Shown: positions 24,015 through 33,100, numbered from the stretch's first letter. The stretch: 51,517 bases of DNA from an uncultured Algoriphagus sp. (GCA_903952135.1 CAJBER010000133.1:1-51517), one strand, 5' to 3'. Notes: generated by a model from the sequence alone, not told the origin. Numbers and translations are program-made.

Positions 24015-25334
24015 GTGAAAATAATGAAGTTTGGAGGGACCTCCGTGGGACGTCCCGAACGGATGCATCAAGTGAAGGACTTGATCACCCGAAGCACAGA
24101 GCCGACTTTAGTGGTGCTGTCCGCCCTATCTGGGACGACCAATGCCTTGGTAGGTATTGGGGAAGCTTTGGCCGCTGCCGATAAGGTGCTTGCCAAGGAT
24201 CGAATTGATACCCTGCATGCCCATTATCTGAATTTTTACCCTGAACTATTGGCTAGCACATCCGGCAGAGCAAAGGCAGAGGGGATCCTGAAGGAGCACT
24301 TTGAATTCCTGAATATCCTACTCAAAATCTCATTTAACGAAGCGATTCAACGGGATATCTTAGCTCAAGGTGAATTGCTATCGACCAAACTTTTTCATAC
24401 GCTGTTGGAAGAGCTGGGGATTTCCTCCATGTTGTTGTCAGCTTTGGATTTCATGAGCATAGATGAAAATTCCGAGCCGGAGCTGGGGAAAATTTCGGAG
24501 CGCTTGAAAGCCATACTTGCCCAGCATTCCGATCAGCGCCTCTTCATCACCCAAGGCTATATCTGCAAAAACCACCGCAACGAGGTAGACAACTTAAAGC
24601 GTGGCGGCAGTGACTATACCGCTTCCCTTGTAGCTGCAGCCATACAGGCATCGGTATGCGAGATTTGGACCGACATTGATGGCATGCATAATAATGATCC
24701 ACGCGTGGTGGATCGAACCCGACCCATTGCAGAGATGTCCTTTGATGAGGCGGCAGAGTTGGCCTACTTTGGAGCCAAAATCCTGCACCCTGCTTCCATT
24801 TGGCCAGCCCAACTGCACAATGTGCCTGTACGGCTTTTGAACACCATGGATCCTGCCGCGGCAGGAACATTAATCAAAGCAGAGGTGGCAGAAACGGGGG
24901 TAAAAGCCATTGCGGCCAAGGATGGCATCACAGCCATCAAAATCAAATCCTCTCGAATGCTTTTAGCATACGGATTTTTGCGCCGCATCTTCGAAGTCTT
25001 CGAATCTTTTAAGACTCCAATCGACATGATTACTACCTCGGAGGTTGCCGTATCGGTGACCATCGATGATTTGAGCCATTTGGAGCAAATTGTAGAAGAG
25101 CTACGCCGCTTTGGCACCGTGGAGGTGGATTCCAATCAGGCCATTGTGTGCGTGGTAGGAAATCAGGTGGCGGAAACGAAAGGGGCGATCCAGTCGGTCA
25201 TGGATTCGCTGGTGGATATTCCCGTTCGCATGGTGTCCTTTGGAGGAAGCAAACACAATGTATCCATCTTGATCGATGCCCAATACAAGGTGCAGGCACT
25301 CAAAAGCCTCAATGAAGGCGTATTTACCTGGTAA
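24015..25334 (+). CDS. lysC: Aspartate kinase, monofunctional
   Basis: First step of the aspartate family pathway (lysine, threonine, methionine, diaminopimelate). The 439-residue product starts MKIMKFGGTSVG with the kinase signature KFGGTS at residues 5-10. GGSDYTASLVAAAIQA, EIWTDIDGMHNNDPR and the ELAYFGAKILHP substrate region are intact. Two ACT domains fill the C-terminus (about 290-439). The start is GTG at 24015; an ATG three codons later is possible, but GTG gives the family-typical N-terminus. No homoserine dehydrogenase is fused. asd, the next enzyme of the pathway, is 22 kb away. Confidence 0.95.
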   Translation: MKIMKFGGTSVGRPERMHQVKDLITRSTEPTLVVLSALSGTTNALVGIGEALAAADKVLAKDRIDTLHAHYLNFYPELLASTSGRAKAEGILKEHFEFLNILLKISFNEAIQRDILAQGELLSTKLFHTLLEELGISSMLLSALDFMSIDENSEPELGKISERLKAILAQHSDQRLFITQGYICKNHRNEVDNLKRGGSDYTASLVAAAIQASVCEIWTDIDGMHNNDPRVVDRTRPIAEMSFDEAAELAYFGAKILHPASIWPAQLHNVPVRLLNTMDPAAAGTLIKAEVAETGVKAIAAKDGITAIKIKSSRMLLAYGFLRRIFEVFESFKTPIDMITTSEVAVSVTIDDLSHLEQIVEELRRFGTVEVDSNQAIVCVVGNQVAETKGAIQSVMDSLVDIPVRMVSFGGSKHNVSILIDAQYKVQALKSLNEGVFTW

Positions 25335-25346
25335 TTTGCTAGAAAA

Positions 25347-25670
25347 ATGACTGAGCCCAAACCTGGATTTCTGCAGCGTCTGCAAAGCAAATGGCAGCTG
25401 AAAAGCCTTACCCAAGTGCTTTTGGTTTTACTTGTTTTTGCCTGTACAGGTACCACCATCTTACTGATCAAAAATCCGATCCTTGCTTTTTTTGGAATCG
25501 AAAGAGGTGGAGGATTTATGAACACCCTCGCGTACCTACTGCTGGTGCTGCCCTTGTACCAAATTATGCTGTTAATCTATGGCTTTATTTTTGGGCAGTT
25601 TCGATTCTTTTGGGAAAAGGAAAAGCAATTGGTGAAGCGGATAGGTGGAATTTTTATCCGAAAAAAATAA
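25347..25670 (+). CDS. Small membrane protein, DUF6787 family
   Basis: A 107-residue protein with two membrane helices: TQVLLVLLVFACTGTTILLI (about 22-41) and NTLAYLLLVLPLYQIMLLIYGFIFG (about 54-78, core given in part). Short basic ends (QSKWQLKS; WEKEKQLVKRIGGIFIRKK) follow. The FACTG and LPLYxxxLLxYGFxFGQFxFFWExEK patterns match small Bacteroidota proteins I associate with DUF6787. It starts 12 bp after lysC and is probably co-transcribed with it. It converges on recG with only 11 bp between stops and no clear terminator. Function unknown. Confidence 0.8.
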   Translation: MTEPKPGFLQRLQSKWQLKSLTQVLLVLLVFACTGTTILLIKNPILAFFGIERGGGFMNTLAYLLLVLPLYQIMLLIYGFIFGQFRFFWEKEKQLVKRIGGIFIRKK

Positions 25671-25681
25671 GAGCCTTATTT

Positions 25682-27799
25682 TTAGCTAATTCGGCTCCAG
25701 TTGACAGCAGTCTTTTTCTGCTGCCGTACCTGCCGAAGGATAGCGAAGTGTTCCGGATTTTCCAGAGTAGGATCTGCAGCTAAAACTTGCTGCGCAGCAT
25801 CCCTTGCTAAAATGAGGAGTGGAGCATCTTTACTCAAGTCAGCAATCAAAAGGTCGGTGATGCCACTTTGCTGGGTGCCCATCAGGTCGCCTGGACCACG
25901 TAGCCTCAAGTCGACGTCTGCAATTTCAAAACCGTCGTTGGTGCGTACCATCGTTTCCAAGCGGATTCTAGAATCCCGGCTGAGCTCGTACTTGCTCATC
26001 AGGATGCAGTAACTCTGTTCGGCACCCCGTCCCACCCTGCCTCGGAGCTGATGCAACTGGGAGAGTCCAAACCGTTCTGCATTTTCAATGATCATCACGG
26101 AGGCATTGGGTACATTGACCCCAACCTCAATCACCGTGGTGGCCACCATGATCTTCGTTTCCCCTTTCACAAATCGCTGCATCTCGTAATCCTTGTCTTC
26201 GGCTTTCATGCCCCCGTGGACGATGCTCAGCGGAACTTGCGGAAATGCCCGCGCAATGCTTTCGTAGCCATCCATGAGATTTTTAAGGTCCAGGCTTTGG
26301 GACTCTTCGATCAGCGGATAGACGATGTATACCTGCCGACCTTTTTTGATTTCCTCCTGCATAAAACCAAAGACCTTGAGGCGATCCTTGTCGTAGCGGT
26401 GCACCGTTTGAATGGGCTTGCGGCCGGCAGGGAGTTCATCGATCACCGAGACCTCCAAATCGCCATACAGCGTCATTGCCAAAGTGCGAGGAATAGGGGT
26501 AGCCGTCATGACGAGCACATGGGGCTGGTATTGCTCATTTTTAGCCCATAGTTTTGCCCTTTGGGCTACACCAAATCGATGCTGTTCATCTACAATTGCC
26601 AAGCCTAAGTTTTTGAATTGAACGACCTCTTCCAAAAGCGCATGCGTTCCTACCAGGAGGGTCAACTCCCCGGACTCCAAAGCTTCATGTAAGACTTTGC
26701 GAGCGGCTTTTTTGGTGGAGCCGGTAAGCAAGGCTATCTGCAGGCCCATGGAAGTAGCAAAGTGGCGTAAGCCTTCGTAGTGCTGGTTGGCCAGAATTTC
26801 GGTAGGGGCCATCAAGCATGTTTGCGCTCCTGAGCCGATCGCTAGGAGCATGCTGATGAATGCGACCATGGTTTTCCCACTTCCCACATCACCTTGAATC
26901 AGACGGTTCATCTGTTTTCCGGAGCGCATGTCCCCAAAAATTTCTCGAATCACCCGCTTCTGCGCATTGGTCAGTTCAAAAGGGAGGTGTTGGGTGTAGA
27001 AGTCAGTTAGCAGTTGGGTGGATCCGAGTACCTGACCAAGTGACTTTTCCGTTCGGGTTACTTTTAGGGTAAGTAATCGCAATTGGAGGTAAAAAAACTC
27101 CTCAAATTTCAAGCGCTTGCGTCCCTGGGAAAGTCCCTCAGGACTGCTGGGGAAGTGAATTTGTCGGATGGCTTCCTTTTTTCCCATTAGGCGATACTGA
27201 TCAAGAATCCCCGGAGACAAGGTTTCTTGCACCTGTGGGTAGACTAGCGGAAGCAATTGTTCGAGAATGCGGGAAAGGCCTCTTGAATCGAGAAATCGAG
27301 CCCTCAGTTTCTCGGTGGTGGAGTAGACCGGCTGAAATTTATTTCGGGCTTCATTGGCCGCGGTAATCGGCTCCATCTCCGGGTGGGCCATGCTCCATTT
27401 CCGACCAAAAAGGGCCGGCTTGCCCAAGAAAATATAGGAGGCGCCGAGGGGTAATTTCTTCTGTACCCAGGTGATGCCTTTAAACCAGGTCATCTCCATT
27501 TCTCCTGTATCGTCTGCCACTACAGCCACCAGTCGCTTTCTGGAACCCATCCCGACCAAGTCAATGCTTTTGATTCGTGCGATCACTTGGACATGCTCCA
27601 GTTCCTCGTGGAGGTCCTTGATTTTCAAAAAGGTGCTGCGGTCCTCGTAGCGAAATGGATAGTGCTGCAACAGGTCCCCATAGGTGAAAATACCCAATTC
27701 CTTATTCAAAAGTTCGGCCTTCTGTGGGCCAACCCCCTTGAGGTATTCGATGCGGGTATCAAAGATGGTAGACAAGGTTTCTTTTTTTGGGTAGAGCAA
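25682..27799 (-). CDS. recG: ATP-dependent DNA helicase RecG
   Basis: Superfamily 2 helicase that reverses stalled forks and branch-migrates Holliday junctions. The 705-residue product has an N-terminal wedge/OB domain (IEYLKGVGPQKAELLNKELG at its start), Walker A GDVGSGKT in LIQGDVGSGKTMVAF, the DEQH box in IVDEQHRFGVAQR, MTATPIPRTLAM, and the helicase C-terminal QLRGRVGRGAEQSYC. The start is TTG at 27799 or an in-frame TTG eight codons in; no ATG is available before the conserved region. 84 bp separate it from the upstream kinase gene. Confidence 0.96.
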   Translation of the reverse strand: MLYPKKETLSTIFDTRIEYLKGVGPQKAELLNKELGIFTYGDLLQHYPFRYEDRSTFLKIKDLHEELEHVQVIARIKSIDLVGMGSRKRLVAVVADDTGEMEMTWFKGITWVQKKLPLGASYIFLGKPALFGRKWSMAHPEMEPITAANEARNKFQPVYSTTEKLRARFLDSRGLSRILEQLLPLVYPQVQETLSPGILDQYRLMGKKEAIRQIHFPSSPEGLSQGRKRLKFEEFFYLQLRLLTLKVTRTEKSLGQVLGSTQLLTDFYTQHLPFELTNAQKRVIREIFGDMRSGKQMNRLIQGDVGSGKTMVAFISMLLAIGSGAQTCLMAPTEILANQHYEGLRHFATSMGLQIALLTGSTKKAARKVLHEALESGELTLLVGTHALLEEVVQFKNLGLAIVDEQHRFGVAQRAKLWAKNEQYQPHVLVMTATPIPRTLAMTLYGDLEVSVIDELPAGRKPIQTVHRYDKDRLKVFGFMQEEIKKGRQVYIVYPLIEESQSLDLKNLMDGYESIARAFPQVPLSIVHGGMKAEDKDYEMQRFVKGETKIMVATTVIEVGVNVPNASVMIIENAERFGLSQLHQLRGRVGRGAEQSYCILMSKYELSRDSRIRLETMVRTNDGFEIADVDLRLRGPGDLMGTQQSGITDLLIADLSKDAPLLILARDAAQQVLAADPTLENPEHFAILRQVRQQKKTAVNWSRIS

Positions 27800-27883
27800 G
27801 TTACCGCAGGACCTTGGATTTTGCCAAGACTTTGCGGGAAATTGTCGGAAAGGAAAAATTCAGGGTTTACTCCTGCTCGTCTG

Positions 27884-28939
27884 CTACAGTTGTGCAGCAA
27901 ATTGAGCAAAACGTGTGCGGTATGTCTGCTGACTTAGGAGCAATGCCAACTGATTTTTCGCACGGTGGAGGTTTTGAAGGGGGTAAGTGACCCGGTAGTA
28001 GACATTCCCTTCGAGGTGGTCGGTGAGAAACCGCAGACCCATAATCAGGGTCATAATTTCCCCGCCAAACAAAAGGGATTCTTTTTCCTCAGCAGAAAGT
28101 GCTCCTTCCAAGCCTTCTAGGTAGCCCGAAAGCAACTCTTCAACTAGTTCCGGAATGGCCTGAATCTGATTCCACTCGGTGCTCGTTTCGGGAAGGTTAC
28201 AGGCTACAGTACGTACCAGATCCCCAAAATCGTACATCAGATAGCCTCCCATCAGGGTATCCAAATCCACTAAGGCTTCTACCTTTTCAAGAGAAGGAGC
28301 AAAAATCAGGTTGTTGATTTTCGTGTCGTTGTGCATTACCCGAAGGGGCAACTGGTCAAGTTGCTTGACGTAGTAGTCAATCAAAGGCTGCTGTGCCAGG
28401 TAGCCTTCCAGGAGGTCTTGTTCCTCTTCAGCCAAGGAGGGCTGGTCTTGGGCCACTTCCTTCAACCGGGCATAACGCAAGTCTAGGCGGTGAAAGTTGG
28501 GAATGGTCTCCTCAAATGCAGTTGCTGGCAGTGGGGAAGCCCAGGCGGCGAACTTCCCATAAGCCTGAGCAGCCATCCTGGCTTGGGCGGGTTGCTGCAC
28601 TTGTTGTAGGGTAGTGCCCTGGACAAAGTCAAAGAGGCGGTACTGCTTTCCTTCGATGCTTGCGAGTCCTTTGCCTTCTCGTGTGAGTAAAGGCAGGGGA
28701 AGTTCGAAGGGAAGTGGGGATTGTTGGAGGTGCTTGGAAAGTAGGTCGAGGTTGTGAGCAATGCGTTCAGGAAAACGGAATACAGATGCGTTGAAGCCCT
28801 GGAGTATCCATTTGTCATCAGCTTGTTGGACCAAAAGGGTTTCGTGGATCAGTCCTTCCCCAAAAGGGGAAAGTACAAGGGGAGCATCCGTAAACTGGGG
28901 GTAGGCCTGCTTCAGGGCGGTGGCGAGCGCATCAAACAT
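27884..28939 (-). CDS. Phosphotransferase-family kinase resembling N-acetylhexosamine 1-kinase
   Basis: A 351-residue APH-fold kinase. The catalytic loop is VMHNDTKINNLIF with Asp205, and the metal-binding segment is LVDLDTLMGGYLMYDFGDLVRTVA (about 223-246, shown in part). The combination HNDTKxNN plus VDLDTxMxG and YDFGD is that of NahK-like sugar kinases rather than aminoglycoside or choline kinases. GEGLIHETLLV near residue 27 is the glycine-rich loop. Such kinases make hexosamine 1-phosphate for a nucleotidyltransferase; a matching NTP-transferase gene is at 18629-19531. Substrate assignment is inference. Confidence 0.82.
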   Translation of the reverse strand: MFDALATALKQAYPQFTDAPLVLSPFGEGLIHETLLVQQADDKWILQGFNASVFRFPERIAHNLDLLSKHLQQSPLPFELPLPLLTREGKGLASIEGKQYRLFDFVQGTTLQQVQQPAQARMAAQAYGKFAAWASPLPATAFEETIPNFHRLDLRYARLKEVAQDQPSLAEEEQDLLEGYLAQQPLIDYYVKQLDQLPLRVMHNDTKINNLIFAPSLEKVEALVDLDTLMGGYLMYDFGDLVRTVACNLPETSTEWNQIQAIPELVEELLSGYLEGLEGALSAEEKESLLFGGEIMTLIMGLRFLTDHLEGNVYYRVTYPLQNLHRAKNQLALLLSQQTYRTRFAQFAAQL

Positions 28940-29063
28940 GGGACGAAAATAGGAAAGAAATGAAGCAATCGATAGGAGGCGGATAGATTTGGAAAAAAAT
29001 GAGAGCGTCTCAGGGGACAGGGATCAAGAAAAAAATTGAAAAAGCCCCGTGGTCTTCACCAAA

Positions 29064-29071
29064 TATTTTTG
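29064..29071 (+). promoter_or_regulatory. -7 box of the SSS symporter gene; fixes its start
   Basis: TATTTTTG fits TAnnTTTG and lies between an upstream in-frame start (29049) and the ATG at 29103, favouring the latter. No -33 element is obvious. Confidence 0.5.
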
Positions 29072-29102
29072 TTTATTGTCAGCTCAATTAACCCAAAATT
29101 CC

Positions 29103-30881
29103 ATGAATGTAACCGCTTTAGATTGGGGCATTATTGCAGCCTTCTTTGTTATTTCTTTGGTGATCGGTCTAGCCTCTGCCAAAACAGCTGGCAGCTCGGC
29201 CAAGGAATTCTTTTTATCTGGAAGGAACATGCCCTGGTGGCTTTTGGGAGTGTCCATGGTGGCGACCACCTTTTCGGCTGACACACCCAACTTAGTGACC
29301 GACATCGTTCGAAAAAATGGGGTAGCCGGCAACTGGGCCTGGTGGGCCTTTTTGCTCACGGGCATGCTCACCGTATTTGTGTACGCCAAGTTGTGGAGAA
29401 GATCCGAGGCTACTACGGATTTAGAGTTCTATGAAATGCGCTATTCAGGCAAGGGAGCGGCTTTTTTGCGTGCCTTCCGAGCTATTTACTTAGGCGTATT
29501 TTTTAATGTAGTCATCATGGCTACAGTTTCCCTGGCAGCCATCAAGATTGGTGGGGTGATGTTGGGCATGTCTCCCATTCAAACCTTGCTTATTGCTTCA
29601 GTCGTAACCGTAGTTTACTCCTCTTTTGGAGGATTAAAAGGAGTATTATTGACCGACTTTTTCCAGTTTTTCATTGCGATGATTGGGTCTTTTGGGGCAG
29701 CTTATTATGTGTTGGAATTGCCTGAGATCGGTTCGCTTCAGCAGCTGCTCAGCCATGAGTTGGTAGCGACCAAGTTGGACTTTGTTCCAGATTTTACAGA
29801 CCCTAACATCTACATTCCGCTCTTTATCATGCCAATTGCTATCCAATGGTGGGCTACTTGGTATCCAGGTGCAGAGCCGGGAGGAGGAGGGTACATTGCC
29901 CAGCGAATGCTGTCTGCTAAGGATGAGAAAAATGCGATTGGAGCTACCTTATTGTTCAACATAGCTCATTATGCTTTGAGACCTTGGCCTTGGATCATTG
30001 TCGCTCTTGCCTCCTTGGTGGTCTTCCCTACCATTGCTGATCTGCAGGTGGCATTTCCTCATATTCCTGCGGACAAGATAGGTGATGATTTGGCTTATCC
30101 TGCCATGCTTTCTTTCCTTCCTACTGGTATGGTTGGAATCGTCTTGGCTTCTTTGATTGCAGCGGTAATGTCCACGCTTTCTACCCACCTCAACTGGGGT
30201 TCGAGTTACGTGGTGAATGATTTTTACTTGCGCTTTGTCAAGCCTGAGGCAAGTGACAAGGAGTTGGTATCTGTAGGAAGAATTTCTACTGTGGTGCTAA
30301 TGATCTTATCCTCTATTTTGGCTTTGGCACTTTCCTCAGCTTTGTCTGCCTTTGAGATTTTACTTCAAATCGGAGCAGGTACAGGCTTAATCTTTATTCT
30401 ACGTTGGTTTTGGTGGAGAATTAATGCCTACACAGAAATCTCAGCCATGGCTATCTCCTTTGCCGTTGCGATCTTCTTTGAAGTCATCAATCCTAAAGTG
30501 GGTTGGATTGATATTCCAGTAGAGGCTTCCTACCTCAAGTTGGTCTATTCGGTATCCATCACTACGGTAGGCTGGCTAATCGTCACCTTCCTTACCCAGC
30601 CTGAAAAAGACGAGGTCTTGCTTTCCTTTTACCGAAAAGTTCAACCTGCATCGCTAGGATGGAAGGCGGTTTTGAATCGCTATCCTGCGGAAAAGCAAGA
30701 AAAAGGAAGACTGGGAATGGAGATTGGCTTGATGCTCGTGGGCACGGTCATGGTCTATGCCGCCTTGTTTTCCACCGGATTTTTCATTTATGGAGAGATT
30801 GCCCAAGGGGTGATAGCAGGAGCCATTGCCGTAGCAGGGGGCTTGTTTATCTTGCTTTCTTGGAAAAAGTTAAATTCCTGA
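29103..30881 (+). CDS. Sodium:solute symporter (SSS family)
   Basis: A 592-residue inner-membrane transporter with about 13-14 hydrophobic helices. The start MNVTALDWGIIAAFFVISLVIG begins helix 1. FFLSGRNMPWWLLGVSMVATTFSADTPN is the family signature region and SSFGGLKGVLLTDFFQF the helix-5/6 signature. STLSTHLNWGSSYVVNDFY is the conserved region near the second sodium site. The upstream alternative start would add 18 residues before the promoter. The protein is closer to large sugar/unknown-substrate SSS members than to PutP by feel only. It lies 0.75 kb from the hydroxyproline genes but on the opposite strand and beyond gldD, so a link to hydroxyproline uptake is unproven. Confidence 0.9.
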   Translation: MNVTALDWGIIAAFFVISLVIGLASAKTAGSSAKEFFLSGRNMPWWLLGVSMVATTFSADTPNLVTDIVRKNGVAGNWAWWAFLLTGMLTVFVYAKLWRRSEATTDLEFYEMRYSGKGAAFLRAFRAIYLGVFFNVVIMATVSLAAIKIGGVMLGMSPIQTLLIASVVTVVYSSFGGLKGVLLTDFFQFFIAMIGSFGAAYYVLELPEIGSLQQLLSHELVATKLDFVPDFTDPNIYIPLFIMPIAIQWWATWYPGAEPGGGGYIAQRMLSAKDEKNAIGATLLFNIAHYALRPWPWIIVALASLVVFPTIADLQVAFPHIPADKIGDDLAYPAMLSFLPTGMVGIVLASLIAAVMSTLSTHLNWGSSYVVNDFYLRFVKPEASDKELVSVGRISTVVLMILSSILALALSSALSAFEILLQIGAGTGLIFILRWFWWRINAYTEISAMAISFAVAIFFEVINPKVGWIDIPVEASYLKLVYSVSITTVGWLIVTFLTQPEKDEVLLSFYRKVQPASLGWKAVLNRYPAEKQEKGRLGMEIGLMLVGTVMVYAALFSTGFFIYGEIAQGVIAGAIAVAGGLFILLSWKKLNS

Positions 30882-30903
30882 GTAATCCTTTTGAATTGAT
30901 TTT

Positions 30904-30951
30904 AACTCCCTCTAGTGACTCTCGTTGAGTTGGTGGAGGGAGTTATTTTTT
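30904..30951 (+). terminator. Intrinsic terminator of the SSS symporter gene
   Basis: AACTCCCTC (30904-30912) pairs with GAGGGAGTT (30936-30944) across a 23-nt loop, followed by a T-rich run to 30951. Confidence 0.75.
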
Positions 30952-30970
30952 CCCTTCCCTTCCCTCTTTT

Positions 30971-31555
30971 TTAGTTTCCTGCCTTCTTTTCAAAGTTGAC
31001 CGTATTAATCAGGTGAGCTAGGTCAATCTTGATGTATTCGATGACGGGTGCTAAGGAATCGTTTTTGAGGGCAGTATTGAAGTACAGGGCTCCTCTAAGA
31101 AAATGGGAGGTGGAGTCGGTCACAAAAAACTGAAACTGGGTTGGAACTTCTCCCGTGAGTTCGGCCACTACTGCCGAGTATCCATTCGGGGTGAGTAACA
31201 CTACTTCTTCGATGCCGTAAGCTTTGATTTGATGCTTGGCAGTCAGGTTAAAAGCGTCGTTGGATAGTGCCTTGAAATCGGTGTTTTGGTCAATTTTTTT
31301 GTAGGTCAGATGAACCTTTGCCCCCAGTTTTTTATAGTTCAGATTGATCCACTCCTTTTCAGAAAGGTTGAAGGAATCGGCTTCCACCTGGCTCAGGGTA
31401 GAAAAATCAAACTGATAGGGATAGCCTTCCTCTAAACGGTTGTACTCGTGTCGAGGCAGGTCGATGCGGTTGTACCCTGGAGGCTTAGGTAGCCAGTTGG
31501 TTTCACAGGCAAAACAAACTAGGACAAGAAAGGCTAAGGGGAAGAATCGCTTCAT
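30971..31555 (-). CDS. gldD: Gliding motility lipoprotein GldD
   Basis: A 194-residue lipoprotein required for gliding in Flavobacterium johnsoniae. The signal MKRFFPLAFLVLVCFAC has a Cys at 14 and at 17; Cys17 (CFAC-ETN) is the likely lipidation site, although Cys at -3 is atypical. The mature start WLPKPPGYNRIDLPRHEYNRL and the later GALYFNTALKNDSLAPVIEYI are characteristic of GldD. In many Bacteroidota gldD follows gldE; here no gldE is adjacent and gldD is 84 bp downstream of the hydroxyproline oxidase gene, so it may be transcribed partly from that locus. Confidence 0.92.
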   Translation of the reverse strand: MKRFFPLAFLVLVCFACETNWLPKPPGYNRIDLPRHEYNRLEEGYPYQFDFSTLSQVEADSFNLSEKEWINLNYKKLGAKVHLTYKKIDQNTDFKALSNDAFNLTAKHQIKAYGIEEVVLLTPNGYSAVVAELTGEVPTQFQFFVTDSTSHFLRGALYFNTALKNDSLAPVIEYIKIDLAHLINTVNFEKKAGN

Positions 31556-31639
31556 AATCTAAAAGTAGTTTTTGTAGCTGAATTCCTTGCCACTTGAAGG
31601 TAATTTTCCCTGGGGACTATTTTCATTTAAGCGTACAAG

Positions 31640-32887
31640 TTAGGCATACCTTCCCACCTCAAATCCCTTGATTTCCATGGAGGTGTCTTTCTGTTGATGC
31701 AACTCTGCTAGGATTTTGCCTGTGGCAGGAGCTAGCGAAATTCCCATCATGGAATGCCCACTTCCTACCAGCACGTTGGAATAGTTGGGTGCAAATCCGA
31801 TGTAGGGAAGGCCATCAGGAGAGCAGGGACGTAGACCTTTCCAGATCTGTTCCTCCTCAGGGAAGGAGGCCTCAAAGTCAGGATAGTATCGGTTGATGGC
31901 TTCAAAAATGCCCTTCACCCGATTTTTATTGATGGACTGATTGGTACCTGCAATTTCCATGGTGCCACCAAATCGGATTGTATCTCCGTAGGGGCTTACT
32001 GCTACTTTTTGTTCGGTAAGGATGGTGGCCTGTAGAATTTCGGGCTTATTTTTTTGAATGAAGGAGTAGCCTTTTCCACCCATCATTGGAAGAGAGAATT
32101 GGAGCATGCGGGCGAGTTCGCCAGACCAAGATCCACCACAAAGCAGAATTTTTTCACAGTCGATTTTGCCTTTGTCCGTAAGGACCGCTTGTACGGTGCT
32201 GCCGGACTTTTCGAAGCCGAGCACTTGGGTTTCGGTAAGGAATTTTACTCCTTTCTTTTCCAGGTAGCTCTTCAAAAAGCTGTACAAGGCTCCGGGATCT
32301 AGGTGGGCATCTCCTGGAAATAGAACGGCACCACGCGCCTTCAGGTGTAGGTAGGGTTCTATCCTTTTGAGGTCTTCGGGGGTAAGAATCTCTGCATCAA
32401 GGCCATATTTTCGTGCTAAATGGGCAAACTCCACCTCCTCCTTTTCCATGGATTCGGTTTGATAGGCCATCATGAGGCCCTTTTCTACCAGGGCTATGGA
32501 AGATTCAGGATGCTCCTGACGAAACTCTTGGTAGAGCGCCTTGCTCAGTAGGCTGATGTTTTTGAGGTAAGGGATGGCCTTATTGACCTGGCTGGGTGTG
32601 GCTGCCTTGAAGAAGAGGAGGCACCATTGGACTAGTTTAAAATCCAGTCGAGGGTGGATGTAGAAAGGGCTCTTGGAGGAAAACATCCAAGAAATGCCTT
32701 TGCTAATCATGCCAGGCGCAGCCAGAGGGATGATGTGGCTCGGAACGATCATGCCAGCATTGCCTGTGGAACAGTTGTCCTTCAAGTCCGTCCGGTCGAT
32801 TACGGTTACCTCGACACCTTCCTTTTGAAGGAAGTAGGCAGTAAATAAGCCGACGATTCCACCGCCGATCACAAGGGTTGGTTTCAT
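31640..32887 (-). CDS. FAD-dependent D-amino-acid oxidoreductase, probable D-hydroxyproline dehydrogenase/oxidase
   Basis: A 415-residue DadA/DAO-superfamily flavoprotein. The FAD Rossmann motif GGGIVG is at residues 8-13 in TLVIGGGIVGLFTAYFLQ. CSTGNAGMIVPSHIIPL is the typical second region, and the C-terminal FAD contact is LRPCSPDGLPYIGFAP with VGSGHSMMGISLAPATGK. DadA would deaminate D-alanine; here the position beside hydroxyproline epimerase, DapA-like deaminase and KGSA dehydrogenase argues for oxidation of cis-4-hydroxy-D-proline to 1-pyrroline-4-hydroxy-2-carboxylate. It has no signal peptide and presumably feeds electrons to the respiratory chain or oxygen. The family-1 repeat array ends 13 bp before its start. 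Confidence 0.85.
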   Translation of the reverse strand: MKPTLVIGGGIVGLFTAYFLQKEGVEVTVIDRTDLKDNCSTGNAGMIVPSHIIPLAAPGMISKGISWMFSSKSPFYIHPRLDFKLVQWCLLFFKAATPSQVNKAIPYLKNISLLSKALYQEFRQEHPESSIALVEKGLMMAYQTESMEKEEVEFAHLARKYGLDAEILTPEDLKRIEPYLHLKARGAVLFPGDAHLDPGALYSFLKSYLEKKGVKFLTETQVLGFEKSGSTVQAVLTDKGKIDCEKILLCGGSWSGELARMLQFSLPMMGGKGYSFIQKNKPEILQATILTEQKVAVSPYGDTIRFGGTMEIAGTNQSINKNRVKGIFEAINRYYPDFEASFPEEEQIWKGLRPCSPDGLPYIGFAPNYSNVLVGSGHSMMGISLAPATGKILAELHQQKDTSMEIKGFEVGRYA

Positions 32888-32900
32888 ATAAGATGCTTTT

Positions 32901-33100
32901 AACCTTTGAGGTCTTTCAGACCTCGAAGGTTTTGGTTTATCCTTTGAGGTTTTGGATTATCCTTTGAGGTTTAAAAAACCTCGAAGGATTAGAATTTGGA
33001 TTAAATCTTTGAGGTTTTGATTTATCCTTTGCGGTCTTTCAGACCTCGAAGGATTAGATTTTGATTTAAACCTTCGAGGTCAAAAAAGACCTCAAAGGTT
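32901..33100. repeat. Array of family-1 palindromic repeats between oxidase and epimerase genes
   Basis: Four full palindromes: E 32901-32931 (AACCTTTGAGGTC/GACCTCGAAGGTT), F 32960-32988, G 33025-33053, H 33069-33100. Two solitary half-sites (CCTTTGAGGTTTT at 32941-32953; CTTTGAGGTTTTG near 33006-33018) lie between them. E, F and G carry the CCTTTG arm first; H carries CCTTCG first and so is reversed. H ends on the first base of the epimerase stop codon (33100-33102 on the minus strand). The same family occupies 2685-2859. Solitary half-sites and reversed copies suggest amplification by slippage or transposition. Confidence 0.92.

Noticed and set aside
32901-33100. CRISPR-like array between the oxidase and epimerase genes
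   Set aside because: Repeats are palindromes of varying spacing and orientation with short unequal gaps, not identical direct repeats with uniform spacers, and there are no cas genes.
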